From: Acidobacteriota bacterium
GTDB lineage: Bacteria; Acidobacteriota; Vicinamibacteria; Vicinamibacterales; CAVVIG01
Assembly (NCBI GenBank): GCA_016195295.1
Contig: JACPZV010000331.1
Location: 1 to 8,792, forward strand
Direction: 5' to 3'
DNA length: 8,792 nt
Positions 1 through 6,315 of this stretch are shown here, in pieces (position 1 is the first letter of the stretch; every line of letters starts with the position of its first letter). The translations under genes were made by a program, and so were the position numbers. The notes below the pieces were generated by a model. That model was not told the DNA's origin. It saw only the letters and a list, made by a program, of their open reading frames with translations, and did not search any database.

Positions 1-84
1 GCGCGCGATCGCGTCGAGCACCACGGCGAGCGTCGCCGCCCCGTTGCGGGTCGGCAGCACGATCGAGACGACCGGCGCGATCAT
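1..84 (-). CDS. GT2-family glycosyltransferase, N-terminal fragment (runs off left edge)
   Basis: The minus strand from the ATG at 84 stays open to the window edge and gives 28 codons. They begin MIAPVVSIVLPTRNG and continue AATLAAVVLDAIAR. The hydrophobic beta strand VSIVLPTRNG followed by a helix is the classic start of the GT-A fold of family 2 glycosyltransferases, where the strand leads into the nucleotide-sugar binding site. The ATG overlaps the TGA stop of the upstream GT4 gene in an ATGA junction, so the two are probably translationally coupled and co-transcribed. Acceptor and sugar cannot be told from this fragment. Only the N-terminus is visible, so the family call rests on one motif plus the context of a second glycosyltransferase. 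Confidence 0.72.
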   Translation of the reverse strand, partial: MIAPVVSIVLPTRNGAATLAVVLDAIAR

Positions 85-1514
85 GCGACGCGTCCATCCC
101 CCGCACGGCGGCGGAGCGCGTCCGCGTAGACTGCTTCCCACTCCTGGGCGTCGTGCGCGATCGATTTGATCGAGGGAGCCGTCCGAGCGAACGCACGCAC
201 GCGCTCCGGATCCTCGAGCAGTCCGCGCAACGCCGCCGCCAGATCCGTGGGCGAGGCCGGATCGTACAGCAGCCCGGTGCGGCCCTCGTCTATCAGATCG
301 GGAATGCCCCCGATGCGCGCGCCGACGACGGGCACGCCCGCCATGTAGGCCTCATGAATCACGAGCGGCGAGTTCTCGAGCCACAGCGATGGCACGACCA
401 GGACGTCGATCTGCGCGTAGACGTCTGCGACACGTCCGCGATCGAACGCGCCCATGAACGTGACCGGCAAGCCTGCCGCGCGCGCGCGAAGCTCAGCGGT
501 GTACTCAGGGAACACGTCGGGGTCCCCGAAGATCTTCACCTCGTAGCCGGCAGCGGGCAAGCTGCGGATCGCATCGAGCAGGACGTGTACGCCCTTGTGC
601 CAGACGAGCGTCCCGACGTAGCCGAGGCGCAGCGGTCCCGGCGCTTCGCCATGTCCCCACGGTCTGTCGCGGTTGTCGGGCGGGTCCTTTGGACCCGCCG
701 ATGGACTGTTGCGGAGCAGCGGCGCGAAGCCGTAATCGGAGATTCGGATCTTCGAAGCCGCGATGCCGAGCTGCTGGAAGTCCGCCGCGATCGCGCGCGA
801 CGGCGCGACGAACAGATCGACCTCGTCGAGGACGCGGCGCGCCGCCGCCAACCGATCGTCGATATCCCGCCGGGTCACGGCGAGGAGCGGGGCATGGCGG
901 GCCGCGCGCACGACCTGTCCCGTGAGTCGGGGAAACCAGCGTGACATCGCGACGGCGGCGCGCCGCATCAGACCTGGCGCCCGAGTGAGCGCGGCTAATC
1001 GACCGAACGAGATCTGCGTGTAAAACGGCGACTCCTTAAAGCAGCGCGCGCATCGCTCGGTGTCGATGACGCGGCACAGGTGCTGCTCCGCGCGATGGAT
1101 CCGCTGACCGCCCGCGGGACAGACGAGCGCGTAGTCGTGCAAGGTGGCGACCACTGGCACGCCGCGCCCACGCGCCACGGACGGCAGATCGAACGAGAGG
1201 TTGAGCAGATTGTGAATGTGGATGATGTCCGGCTGCACCGCGCGCAGGATCTCCGCGATCCGATCGCTGACGAGCGGGGACCGATACGTCTCTTCAAACG
1301 AGGCGCACACCCAGTTATTGACGATCTCGACGACGGGAATCCCCTGATGGACGCGCCACGTGACATGACCGTGCCGCCGCGACGGGTCGTACTCGGCGCA
1401 GAGCACCGTCACGTGGTGGCGCGCGGTCAGTTCGCGGCACAGATCGAACGCGTACACTTCGGATCCCGCCTGATGGCGGGGGAGAAAGTCGTGAATCGCG
1501 TGAAGGATCCGCAC
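81..1514 (-). CDS. GT4-family glycosyltransferase (GT-B fold)
   Basis: A cytoplasmic or membrane-associated retaining glycosyltransferase of 477 aa, likely transferring a nucleotide-sugar residue during surface glycan assembly. The N-terminal acceptor domain starts MRILHAIHDFLP and carries the AGSEVYAFDL loop (residues 16-25). A four-Cys cluster (C132, C147, C155, C158) follows the HDYALVCPAG strand, as in a GT4 subgroup. The C-terminal donor domain starts near residue 296 (LRLGYVGTLVWHKG) and has the EX7E motif (E380 and E388 in LENSPLVIHE), then a GIPDLI loop. I chose GTG at 1514, 7 bases after the kinase stop, because the family N-terminus begins there. The ATG at 1565 would add 17 unlike residues and overlap the kinase. 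Residues about 269-292 form a Pro/Gly/Asp-rich linker whose DNA contains a perfect hairpin. Donor and acceptor are unknown. It is co-directional with pilD and the kinase, so pilin glycosylation or exopolysaccharide synthesis is possible but unproven. Confidence 0.88.
   Translation of the reverse strand: MRILHAIHDFLPRHQAGSEVYAFDLCRELTARHHVTVLCAEYDPSRRHGHVTWRVHQGIPVVEIVNNWVCASFEETYRSPLVSDRIAEILRAVQPDIIHIHNLLNLSFDLPSVARGRGVPVVATLHDYALVCPAGGQRIHRAEQHLCRVIDTERCARCFKESPFYTQISFGRLAALTRAPGLMRRAAVAMSRWFPRLTGQVVRAARHAPLLAVTRRDIDDRLAAARRVLDEVDLFVAPSRAIAADFQQLGIAASKIRISDYGFAPLLRNSPSAGPKDPPDNRDRPWGHGEAPGPLRLGYVGTLVWHKGVHVLLDAIRSLPAAGYEVKIFGDPDVFPEYTAELRARAAGLPVTFMGAFDRGRVADVYAQIDVLVVPSLWLENSPLVIHEAYMAGVPVVGARIGGIPDLIDEGRTGLLYDPASPTDLAAALRGLLEDPERVRAFARTAPSIKSIAHDAQEWEAVYADALRRRAGDGRVA
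679..699. repeat. Perfect 9-bp hairpin inside the GT4 linker
   Basis: GGCGGGTCC at 679-687 is followed by TTT and then its exact complement GGACCCGCC at 691-699. It lies in the low-complexity linker between the two GT-B domains (protein segment AGPKDPPD). It may be a small inserted palindromic element or chance in GC-rich DNA. It keeps the reading frame. Confidence 0.6.
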
Positions 1515-1521
1515 GACCTGG

Positions 1522-2787
1522 TCAACCGGCCAGGGGCAAGGTGACCTGAAAGCTCGCCCCACCACGCGGCGAGGTCGCCGCGGTGATGCGGCCGTTGTGG
1601 AAGACGATGATCTTCTGCACCAGAGCCAACCCGAGCCCCGTTCCGCTCCGCTTCGACGTGAAAAACGGCCGGAACACGCGATCGCGATCGGCCGGCGCGA
1701 TCCCCGGTCCGTTGTCGTCGACCGTGATCCGCGACACTTTCAGCGCCGCATCGACCTCCGACTGAATGACGATGCGCGGCGTGGACCGCTGGCCCGCGCA
1801 GGCTTCGAGCGCGTTGCGCAGCAGATTGCTGAACGCCTGACGCAGCAACACCTCGTCGCCCTCAATCACGCCGAACTCGCCGACCACGTCGACCTCGCCG
1901 CCGAGCGCGCGCGTGTCGGCGCGCACCTCGTCGGCCGCCCGCTCGCAGATCGCGCGCAGCTCCACCCGCGACAGCGTCAGTTGCGCGGGTCGAGCGAAGT
2001 TGAGGAAGTTGGTGACGACCTCTCCGAGCGATTCGGCCTCGGCGCGAATGCCCTCGACGTAGGGCCGATACGTCTCGGGCAGTGCGTTGACGTCGAACAG
2101 CTTGCTGTACCCGGGAATCGTCGCCAACCCGTTGCGGAATTCATGGGCGATGCCCGCCGTGAGTTCGCCGACGGCCGCAAGGCTGTCTTTGAGCCGGAGT
2201 TGTTCTTCGAGGTCTTTCACGGCCGTCAGATCGGTAAAGAGACAGATGGCGCCGTGCAGTTCACCGCCGCCGTCGAAGAGCGGTGAGACCGTCACGCCAA
2301 GATGCGAGACGCCGCCGCGCCGCTCGGGCAACGTGACCGTCCGGCGGACGATCGGCGATCGCACCCGAAGGCACTCGTCTATCACCGCCCACAACGTCAC
2401 TTCCTTGAGGGCCTGCCGGCATTCCTCGGGCGATGCCGAGTCGGGCAGCTCGAGCATGCGACGACCGGCCGGGTTGATAATGCGCAGCTCGCCGTTGAGT
2501 CCCGCCACCAACAGGCCCGCGGTGAGGCTGGCGACGATTTCTCCGCTCAACCGCTCGGAGGCGTCGGCGCGGGCCGCCATCACCCGCTCCTGCGTTTTGA
2601 GTTTCGTGACGGCTTCTTGCAGCGCCGCGGAGAGAAGCGCGGTCTCCATCCGATCTCCGCGCAGCGCGCGCCGCGTGTCGCGCGCGGCCGCCCCGAGCCG
2701 CAGGAGCGCGAACGTCAGGACGGCGACCAGGCCCGAGACGATCGCCGTCAGGCCGAGCAGCGCGTACGCGCTCGGGGAAAGCGTCAT
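1522..2787 (-). CDS. pilS: PAS-containing sensor histidine kinase, probable PilS
   Basis: A membrane-bound histidine kinase of 421 aa. One hydrophobic segment (about residues 8-33) is followed by a probable coiled coil (about 40-80) and a PAS-like domain (about 82-190, including LVAGLNGELRIINPAGRRML). The catalytic core has the H box GELTAGIAHEFRNG with phospho-acceptor His215, the N box (N321, N325), the G1 box DDNGPGI (357-363), the F box FRPFFTSK (372-379) and the G2 box GTGLGLAL (382-389). The H box is of the NtrB/AtoS/PilS kind that partners sigma-54 activators. Its ATG forms an ATGA overlap with the pilD stop, which fixes the start; a longer in-frame reading would run through pilD. The PilS assignment rests on linkage to pilD and to the PilR-like activator at the right end. 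P. aeruginosa PilS has six transmembrane helices, whereas only one is visible here, so the sensed signal may differ. Another NtrB-type function is possible. Confidence 0.85.
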   Translation of the reverse strand: MTLSPSAYALLGLTAIVSGLVAVLTFALLRLGAAARDTRRALRGDRMETALLSAALQEAVTKLKTQERVMAARADASERLSGEIVASLTAGLLVAGLNGELRIINPAGRRMLELPDSASPEECRQALKEVTLWAVIDECLRVRSPIVRRTVTLPERRGGVSHLGVTVSPLFDGGGELHGAICLFTDLTAVKDLEEQLRLKDSLAAVGELTAGIAHEFRNGLATIPGYSKLFDVNALPETYRPYVEGIRAEAESLGEVVTNFLNFARPAQLTLSRVELRAICERAADEVRADTRALGGEVDVVGEFGVIEGDEVLLRQAFSNLLRNALEACAGQRSTPRIVIQSEVDAALKVSRITVDDNGPGIAPADRDRVFRPFFTSKRSGTGLGLALVQKIIVFHNGRITAATSPRGGASFQVTLPLAG

Positions 2788-3566
2788 CGCCAGAAGCCCA
2801 AGTACCAGTCGAGCACGCTGGGGCCGACCGTGGCCGCCGCCGCCGCACCCAGCGCGAGGAACGTTCCAAACGGCAACGCGTACTTCATCCCTCCGCGCCT
2901 GCTGGCAATGATGACAAGGCCGATGACCGATCCGCTGAGCGACGCCATCATCAACGCGACCAACGTGAGCTTCCAACCCACGAACGCGCCGATCATCGCC
3001 AACATCTTCACGTCGCCCATGCCGAGTCCTTCCTCCCGCCGCACGCGGTAGTAGATTTCGGCCACACCGTACAATGCCCCGCCGCCCGCGAGAATGCCGA
3101 TCAGCGACGCCACCCAGCCGGGCTCGACGAAAAAGCTGAACGCGAATCCGACGACGATGCCGGGCAGCGTGATCGCATTCGGCAGCAGATGATGTTTCAG
3201 ATCGATTGCGAACAAGACGATGAGCGCGCAGCCGAACATGAGGCGTGAGACGAGCAACAGGCTTGGGCCGTACAGCCACCAGGCCAGCACGAACATGGCC
3301 GCGGCCAGAGCCTCGACGATGGGGTACTGAACGCCGATCGAGACGCGGCACGTGCGGCAGCGCCCGCCGAGCGCGAGGTAGCTCAGGACGGGGATGTTTT
3401 CGTACCACACGAGGGCGCGGCTGCAGTGTGGGCACGCCGACGTGGGCCAGACCACCGACTTGCCGAGCGGCAGACGGTAAATGCAGACGTTCAGGAAGCT
3501 GCCGACGACGGCGCCGAACGCGGCGGCCGCGACGAGCATGAAGGCCGGAGGCAGCGTGTCAATCAT
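2784..3566 (-). CDS. pilD: Prepilin leader peptidase / N-methyltransferase
   Basis: A polytopic inner-membrane aspartic protease of 260 aa that cuts the prepilin leader after Gly and N-methylates the new N-terminus. The start is typical (GSFLNVCIYRLP, residues 22-33). A cytoplasmic domain carries the two cysteine pairs C45-C48 (CPHC) and C70-C73 (CRTC), the zinc-type motif of the bifunctional enzymes. The catalytic aspartates are D122 in FAIDLKHHLLPN and D185 in GLGMGDVKML, the GxGD motif. Several hydrophobic helices follow (about 104-122, 133-149, 152-170, 186-222, 233-252). The length fits the family. The ATG overlaps the stop of the TPR-like gene (ATGA), and the stop overlaps the kinase ATG, so it sits in a coupled chain. 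Its substrate is very probably the PilA prepilin encoded at 7621-8145. The family assignment is secure. Confidence 0.96.
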   Translation of the reverse strand: MIDTLPPAFMLVAAAAFGAVVGSFLNVCIYRLPLGKSVVWPTSACPHCSRALVWYENIPVLSYLALGGRCRTCRVSIGVQYPIVEALAAAMFVLAWWLYGPSLLLVSRLMFGCALIVLFAIDLKHHLLPNAITLPGIVVGFAFSFFVEPGWVASLIGILAGGGALYGVAEIYYRVRREEGLGMGDVKMLAMIGAFVGWKLTLVALMMASLSGSVIGLVIIASRRGGMKYALPFGTFLALGAAAAATVGPSVLDWYLGFWR

Positions 3567-4483
3567 GAAGGCGGCCGGCTGTCGAGGCGCTGCGGCTCGT
3601 CGGGCAGCGGCCACAAACGAGACGCGCGCGCGAGCGTCACGCGGCCGCCGGTCAACGCGTAGGTCGTCCCAGTCGGATCGACCGGGATGCCAGGCAGCAC
3701 ACCGCGCCGCTCGTACTCGTCGACCGTCCGCTGCAGCGCGTCGATCTGATCGAGGGCCTGGAGCTGCAGGAGCCGGCGCTCGGCGTCCTGGCGCAGCCAC
3801 TCGATCTCCGACGATTGCCGGATGGCCTCCCACATCACGCGCGACGACTGCCGATCGCCCCCTTGAGTCAGCGTCGTCGCCGCAAGCGACTTCAACCACC
3901 AGGGCGCGCCGGGCCCCTCGCTCGCCTTCCGGAACCAGTCGGCTGCCGCGCGGTAGTCGTGACGGTACCAGTAGTGGACGAACCCGATGTCCTCCATGTA
4001 CTCCCATTTATCGGGTCGTTCGCGCAGTCCCTTTTGCAGCAGCACGATCGCCAGATCGGGACGGCCGGGACCGCCCGGATACGGTTCCGCCAGAAAGACG
4101 GCGCCAAAGCGGTACGCGATGTTGAAGCGCGGATCGAGGGAGGTGGTGAGGTCGAGCAGCGGATACAGTAGCGAGTACCCGCTGAAGTTTGCCGGGGCGA
4201 TCGCACGCGGGGCATCGGCGCCGCCAGCCAGCGACGCGAATCGACGCTTCGCGTCGCCGAAGTACTGAATGGTACGAATCCAGTACACGTCCGCGGCCAG
4301 CGCGTTGTACGCCACGGTGAGGCGCCGCAGCGCGGCGCCCGACTGGATGTACAGCGAGTCCGCGTCCATCTCCCTCGGTGGGTACACGCGGTCGCGCACC
4401 GCCTGCAGCTCGACGGAAGCCGCTCCCATCAGGGCGGCGAAAACCGCGACGCCGACGATCGCGAGCGCTGGGCGATCCCGCAT
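3563..4483 (-). CDS. Membrane-anchored TPR-like protein of unknown function, T4P/ABC-linked
   Basis: A 306-aa protein without a function I can name. An N-terminal hydrophobic segment (about residues 7-28) suggests a signal anchor with the rest outside the cytoplasm. A conserved-looking block AYNALAADVYWIRTIQYFG (59-76) follows. Helical TPR-like repeats lie at about 142-222 (LAIVLLQKGLRERPDKWEY, then YRAAADWFRKASEG). A charged helix (about 226-260) leads to a C-terminal block GIPVDPTGTTYALTGGRVTL (265-284). I recall similar TPR proteins beside ABC exporters in Acidobacteriota, but this was not searched. Its ATG abuts the permease stop with no gap and its stop overlaps pilD, so it is made together with the exporter and the prepilin peptidase. 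It may be a periplasmic accessory of the transporter or a pilus assembly factor. It occupies a place comparable to M. xanthus PilG, but homology to PilG is not shown. Confidence 0.75.
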   Translation of the reverse strand: MRDRPALAIVGVAVFAALMGAASVELQAVRDRVYPPREMDADSLYIQSGAALRRLTVAYNALAADVYWIRTIQYFGDAKRRFASLAGGADAPRAIAPANFSGYSLLYPLLDLTTSLDPRFNIAYRFGAVFLAEPYPGGPGRPDLAIVLLQKGLRERPDKWEYMEDIGFVHYWYRHDYRAAADWFRKASEGPGAPWWLKSLAATTLTQGGDRQSSRVMWEAIRQSSEIEWLRQDAERRLLQLQALDQIDALQRTVDEYERRGVLPGIPVDPTGTTYALTGGRVTLARASRLWPLPDEPQRLDSRPPS

Positions 4484-5290
4484 CTACTTGAAGTCCCGGC
4501 GCGAGAAGATCAGGACGGAGATCGCGAGGAGCATCGCGACGTAAACGGCGGCATACGCGCAAGCGATGCCCATGTAGCCGAGGGCCACGCGCTGCCCGTG
4601 GACGACGTCCGCCCGCACATCGAACTGCGCAAGGTTGGGAAGCACCCACGAAAGGCCACGCGCCAGTCGCGTGGCCGCGCGGGATTCGACCAGGTCCGCG
4701 AAGTTGCGCAGATCGTTGGTGAAATGGCCGACGATGTAGAACCCGAACGTCAGCGCCGCCGAGAGGAGCGGCGTGGAAAACGTGGAGAAGAACAGCGCGA
4801 TCGCTGTGACGACGGTCAGCTCGACGAGCAGCAAGGTGATGGCCTTGAGCAGCGCGGGGTCGAGGGCCGGCGCGTCCCAAATGCGCGCCGCCTGGGGCGA
4901 AACGCCCCACGCCATGTACGCCAAGACGAGGTAGAGCGCCGCGGCCATGACGGCGACGTTCACGACCAGCGTCAGCACGAGGCCGCAGTATTTCCCGATC
5001 ACGAGCTGGTAGCGGTGAATCGGCTTCGCCAGCAGCGAGTAGATGCTGCGCCGCTCGACCTCTTTCGACACGAGACCGATGCCGATGAACACCGCGATGA
5101 ACAGGCCGAAGATCGACGTCGCCGCGAGCCCGAGGTCCTTGATGATCTTGACGTCCTGCCCCGCCGTCAACTGTCCGATCAAGTACGACGCGCCGATCAA
5201 GAGAATGGCAAAAAACACGAGGTTATAGAGGACCTTGTCGCGCACCGATTCGCGAAAGACGTTGAGGGCGATCCACGCCGTGGCTTTCAC
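4484..5290 (-). CDS. ABC-2 type transporter permease
   Basis: An inner-membrane permease of 268 aa that pairs with the ATPase encoded just upstream. About six hydrophobic helices are visible: 21-40, 54-74, 101-126, 147-169, 173-190 and 237-263. The segment VSKEVERRSIYSLLAKPIHRYQLVIGK (about 74-100) is the cytoplasmic coupling stretch typical of ABC-2 exporters of the NosY kind, where SKE...RSIY..LAKP recurs. The start is GTG at 5290, in a GTGA overlap with the ATPase stop at 5287-5289. Earlier in-frame starts would run back through the ATPase gene. The gene ends TAG directly against the ATG of the TPR-like gene. In M. xanthus an ABC exporter pair, PilH and PilI, lies between pilA and pilD and is needed for pili, so this is a candidate PilI equivalent. 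The exported substrate is unknown, and a polysaccharide or lipid role is equally possible. Confidence 0.88.
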   Translation of the reverse strand: MKATAWIALNVFRESVRDKVLYNLVFFAILLIGASYLIGQLTAGQDVKIIKDLGLAATSIFGLFIAVFIGIGLVSKEVERRSIYSLLAKPIHRYQLVIGKYCGLVLTLVVNVAVMAAALYLVLAYMAWGVSPQAARIWDAPALDPALLKAITLLLVELTVVTAIALFFSTFSTPLLSAALTFGFYIVGHFTNDLRNFADLVESRAATRLARGLSWVLPNLAQFDVRADVVHGQRVALGYMGIACAYAAVYVAMLLAISVLIFSRRDFK

Positions 5291-6264
5291 GGCCGTCCTC
5301 CGTCCGCCTCGAGCCCGCGCGACAGGCCCGTCACCTCCTGTGACGTCACGTGCTGCACGAAGAACTCCTCGAGCGTCTGCCGAATCGGGTTCAGCGAAAT
5401 GAGGTGCGCGCCTTCGGCCGTCAGCTCGCCGACCAACCGCTCGGGCGGGCAATCGGGCGGCAGTTCCAGCGTGTAGCGGCCCTCGCCGAGACGGACGGCG
5501 CGGCGCACGCGCGTGCCAAGGGCGTTGATCGCCTCGTCTCTGGCGCCGGCGATCACCAGCTCCCAGCCGCTTGCCTGGAACGGCACCATGTCCGTCAATC
5601 GTCCCATCGCCGCCAGCCGGCCGTTGGCGAGGATGGCCACGCGGTCGCACAGCGCCTCGGCGTCGCTCAACACGTGCGAGCTGAAGAACACCGTGCAACC
5701 GCGATCGCGCAGGCGCAGAATCAGCGACCGGACGTCGCGCCGTCCGAGCGGGTCGAGGCCCGACATGGGCTCGTCGAACACCACCAGCTCGGGATCGTTG
5801 ATGATCGCCTGGGCGATGCCGACGCGCTGCAGCATGCCCTTCGAAAACTTGCGCAGGTGGAGCCGTCGCTCCGCGCCGATGCCGACCTCGTCCAGCAGAC
5901 GGTCCGCGCGCGCGCGGCGCGCGGCGCCCGTGTAGCCGAACAGCCCGGCGAAGTACGTCAGGAGCTCTTCGGCCGTGAGGTAGTCGTAGAAGTACGGATG
6001 TTCCGGCAGGTAGCCGATGCGACGTTTGACCTCGAGATCACCAAGCGGCCGACCCAGGATCTCGGCGCGGCCCGCGGTCGGAAAGACCAGCTGCATCAGC
6101 AGCTTCAACGTCGTCGTTTTTCCCGCGCCGTTGGGACCGAGGAAGCCGAAGACTTCGCCCGGCGCGACGTCGAGCGTCAGGCGATCGAGCGCGCGGTACG
6201 GGCGCTTGCGCCAGAATCCGACCGCATAGTCCTTGGTCAGCTCAAACGTCGCGAGCGCTGGCAT
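5287..6264 (-). CDS. ABC-2 type transporter ATP-binding protein
   Basis: A cytoplasmic ATPase of 325 aa that powers the ABC-2 permease encoded next. It shows Walker A GPNGAGKT (43-50), a Q-loop region IGYLPEHPYFYDYLT in which Glu88 stands where many ATPases have Gln, a signature FSKGMLQRV (140-148) in place of LSGGQ, Walker B LVVFDEP (160-166), a D-loop SGLD (168-171) and the H-loop His197. A C-terminal extension (about 225-310, ending LEEFFVQHV) is the accessory domain typical of exporters of the NatA/CcmA-like subclass, in which the Glu and FSKGM variants are common. No clear Shine-Dalgarno precedes the ATG at 6264; the preceding bases are the arm of an inverted repeat. The stop overlaps the permease GTG. 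Genomic position suggests a PilH-like pilus exporter ATPase, which is inference. Confidence 0.94.
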   Translation of the reverse strand: MPALATFELTKDYAVGFWRKRPYRALDRLTLDVAPGEVFGFLGPNGAGKTTTLKLLMQLVFPTAGRAEILGRPLGDLEVKRRIGYLPEHPYFYDYLTAEELLTYFAGLFGYTGAARRARADRLLDEVGIGAERRLHLRKFSKGMLQRVGIAQAIINDPELVVFDEPMSGLDPLGRRDVRSLILRLRDRGCTVFFSSHVLSDAEALCDRVAILANGRLAAMGRLTDMVPFQASGWELVIAGARDEAINALGTRVRRAVRLGEGRYTLELPPDCPPERLVGELTAEGAHLISLNPIRQTLEEFFVQHVTSQEVTGLSRGLEADGGRP

Positions 6265-6270
6265 GGTTAC

Positions 6271-6308
6271 GAACCACGAAGAACACGACGCTGTGCGCTT
6301 TGTGGTTC
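6271..6308. repeat. Inverted repeat of the ACCACGAAG kind between VKOR-dsbA and the ABC ATPase
   Basis: GAACCAC at 6271-6277 pairs with GTGGTTC at 6302-6308. Read as plus-strand RNA the stem extends to ten pairs with one G-U. Read as minus-strand RNA it is seven pairs, one mismatch and two more. The text GAACCACGAAGAACACGA resembles a dispersed repeat I recall from Acidobacteriota, Planctomycetes and Verrucomicrobia intergenic DNA. It fills nearly all of the 51-bp gap, has no U-tract on the minus strand, and may be a mobile-repeat relic or an RNA-processing hairpin. Confidence 0.55.
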
Positions 6309-6315
6309 ATGCGCG

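Noticed and set aside
1597..2286. Plus-strand open frames opposite the kinase and pilD (for example 229, 274 and 249 codons)
   Set aside because: They are antisense shadows with biased composition. The minus-strand frames carry complete kinase and peptidase motifs.
2788..3435. Extended N-terminus for the kinase from an ATG at 3435
   Set aside because: The extra 216 residues overlap pilD out of frame and are Arg/Gly-rich. The ATGA junction at 2784-2787 gives the natural start at the membrane helix.
5900..5932. Alternating GC tract that looks self-complementary
   Set aside because: It encodes Ala/Arg-rich residues of the ATPase helical domain and is explained by codon bias in GC-rich DNA.
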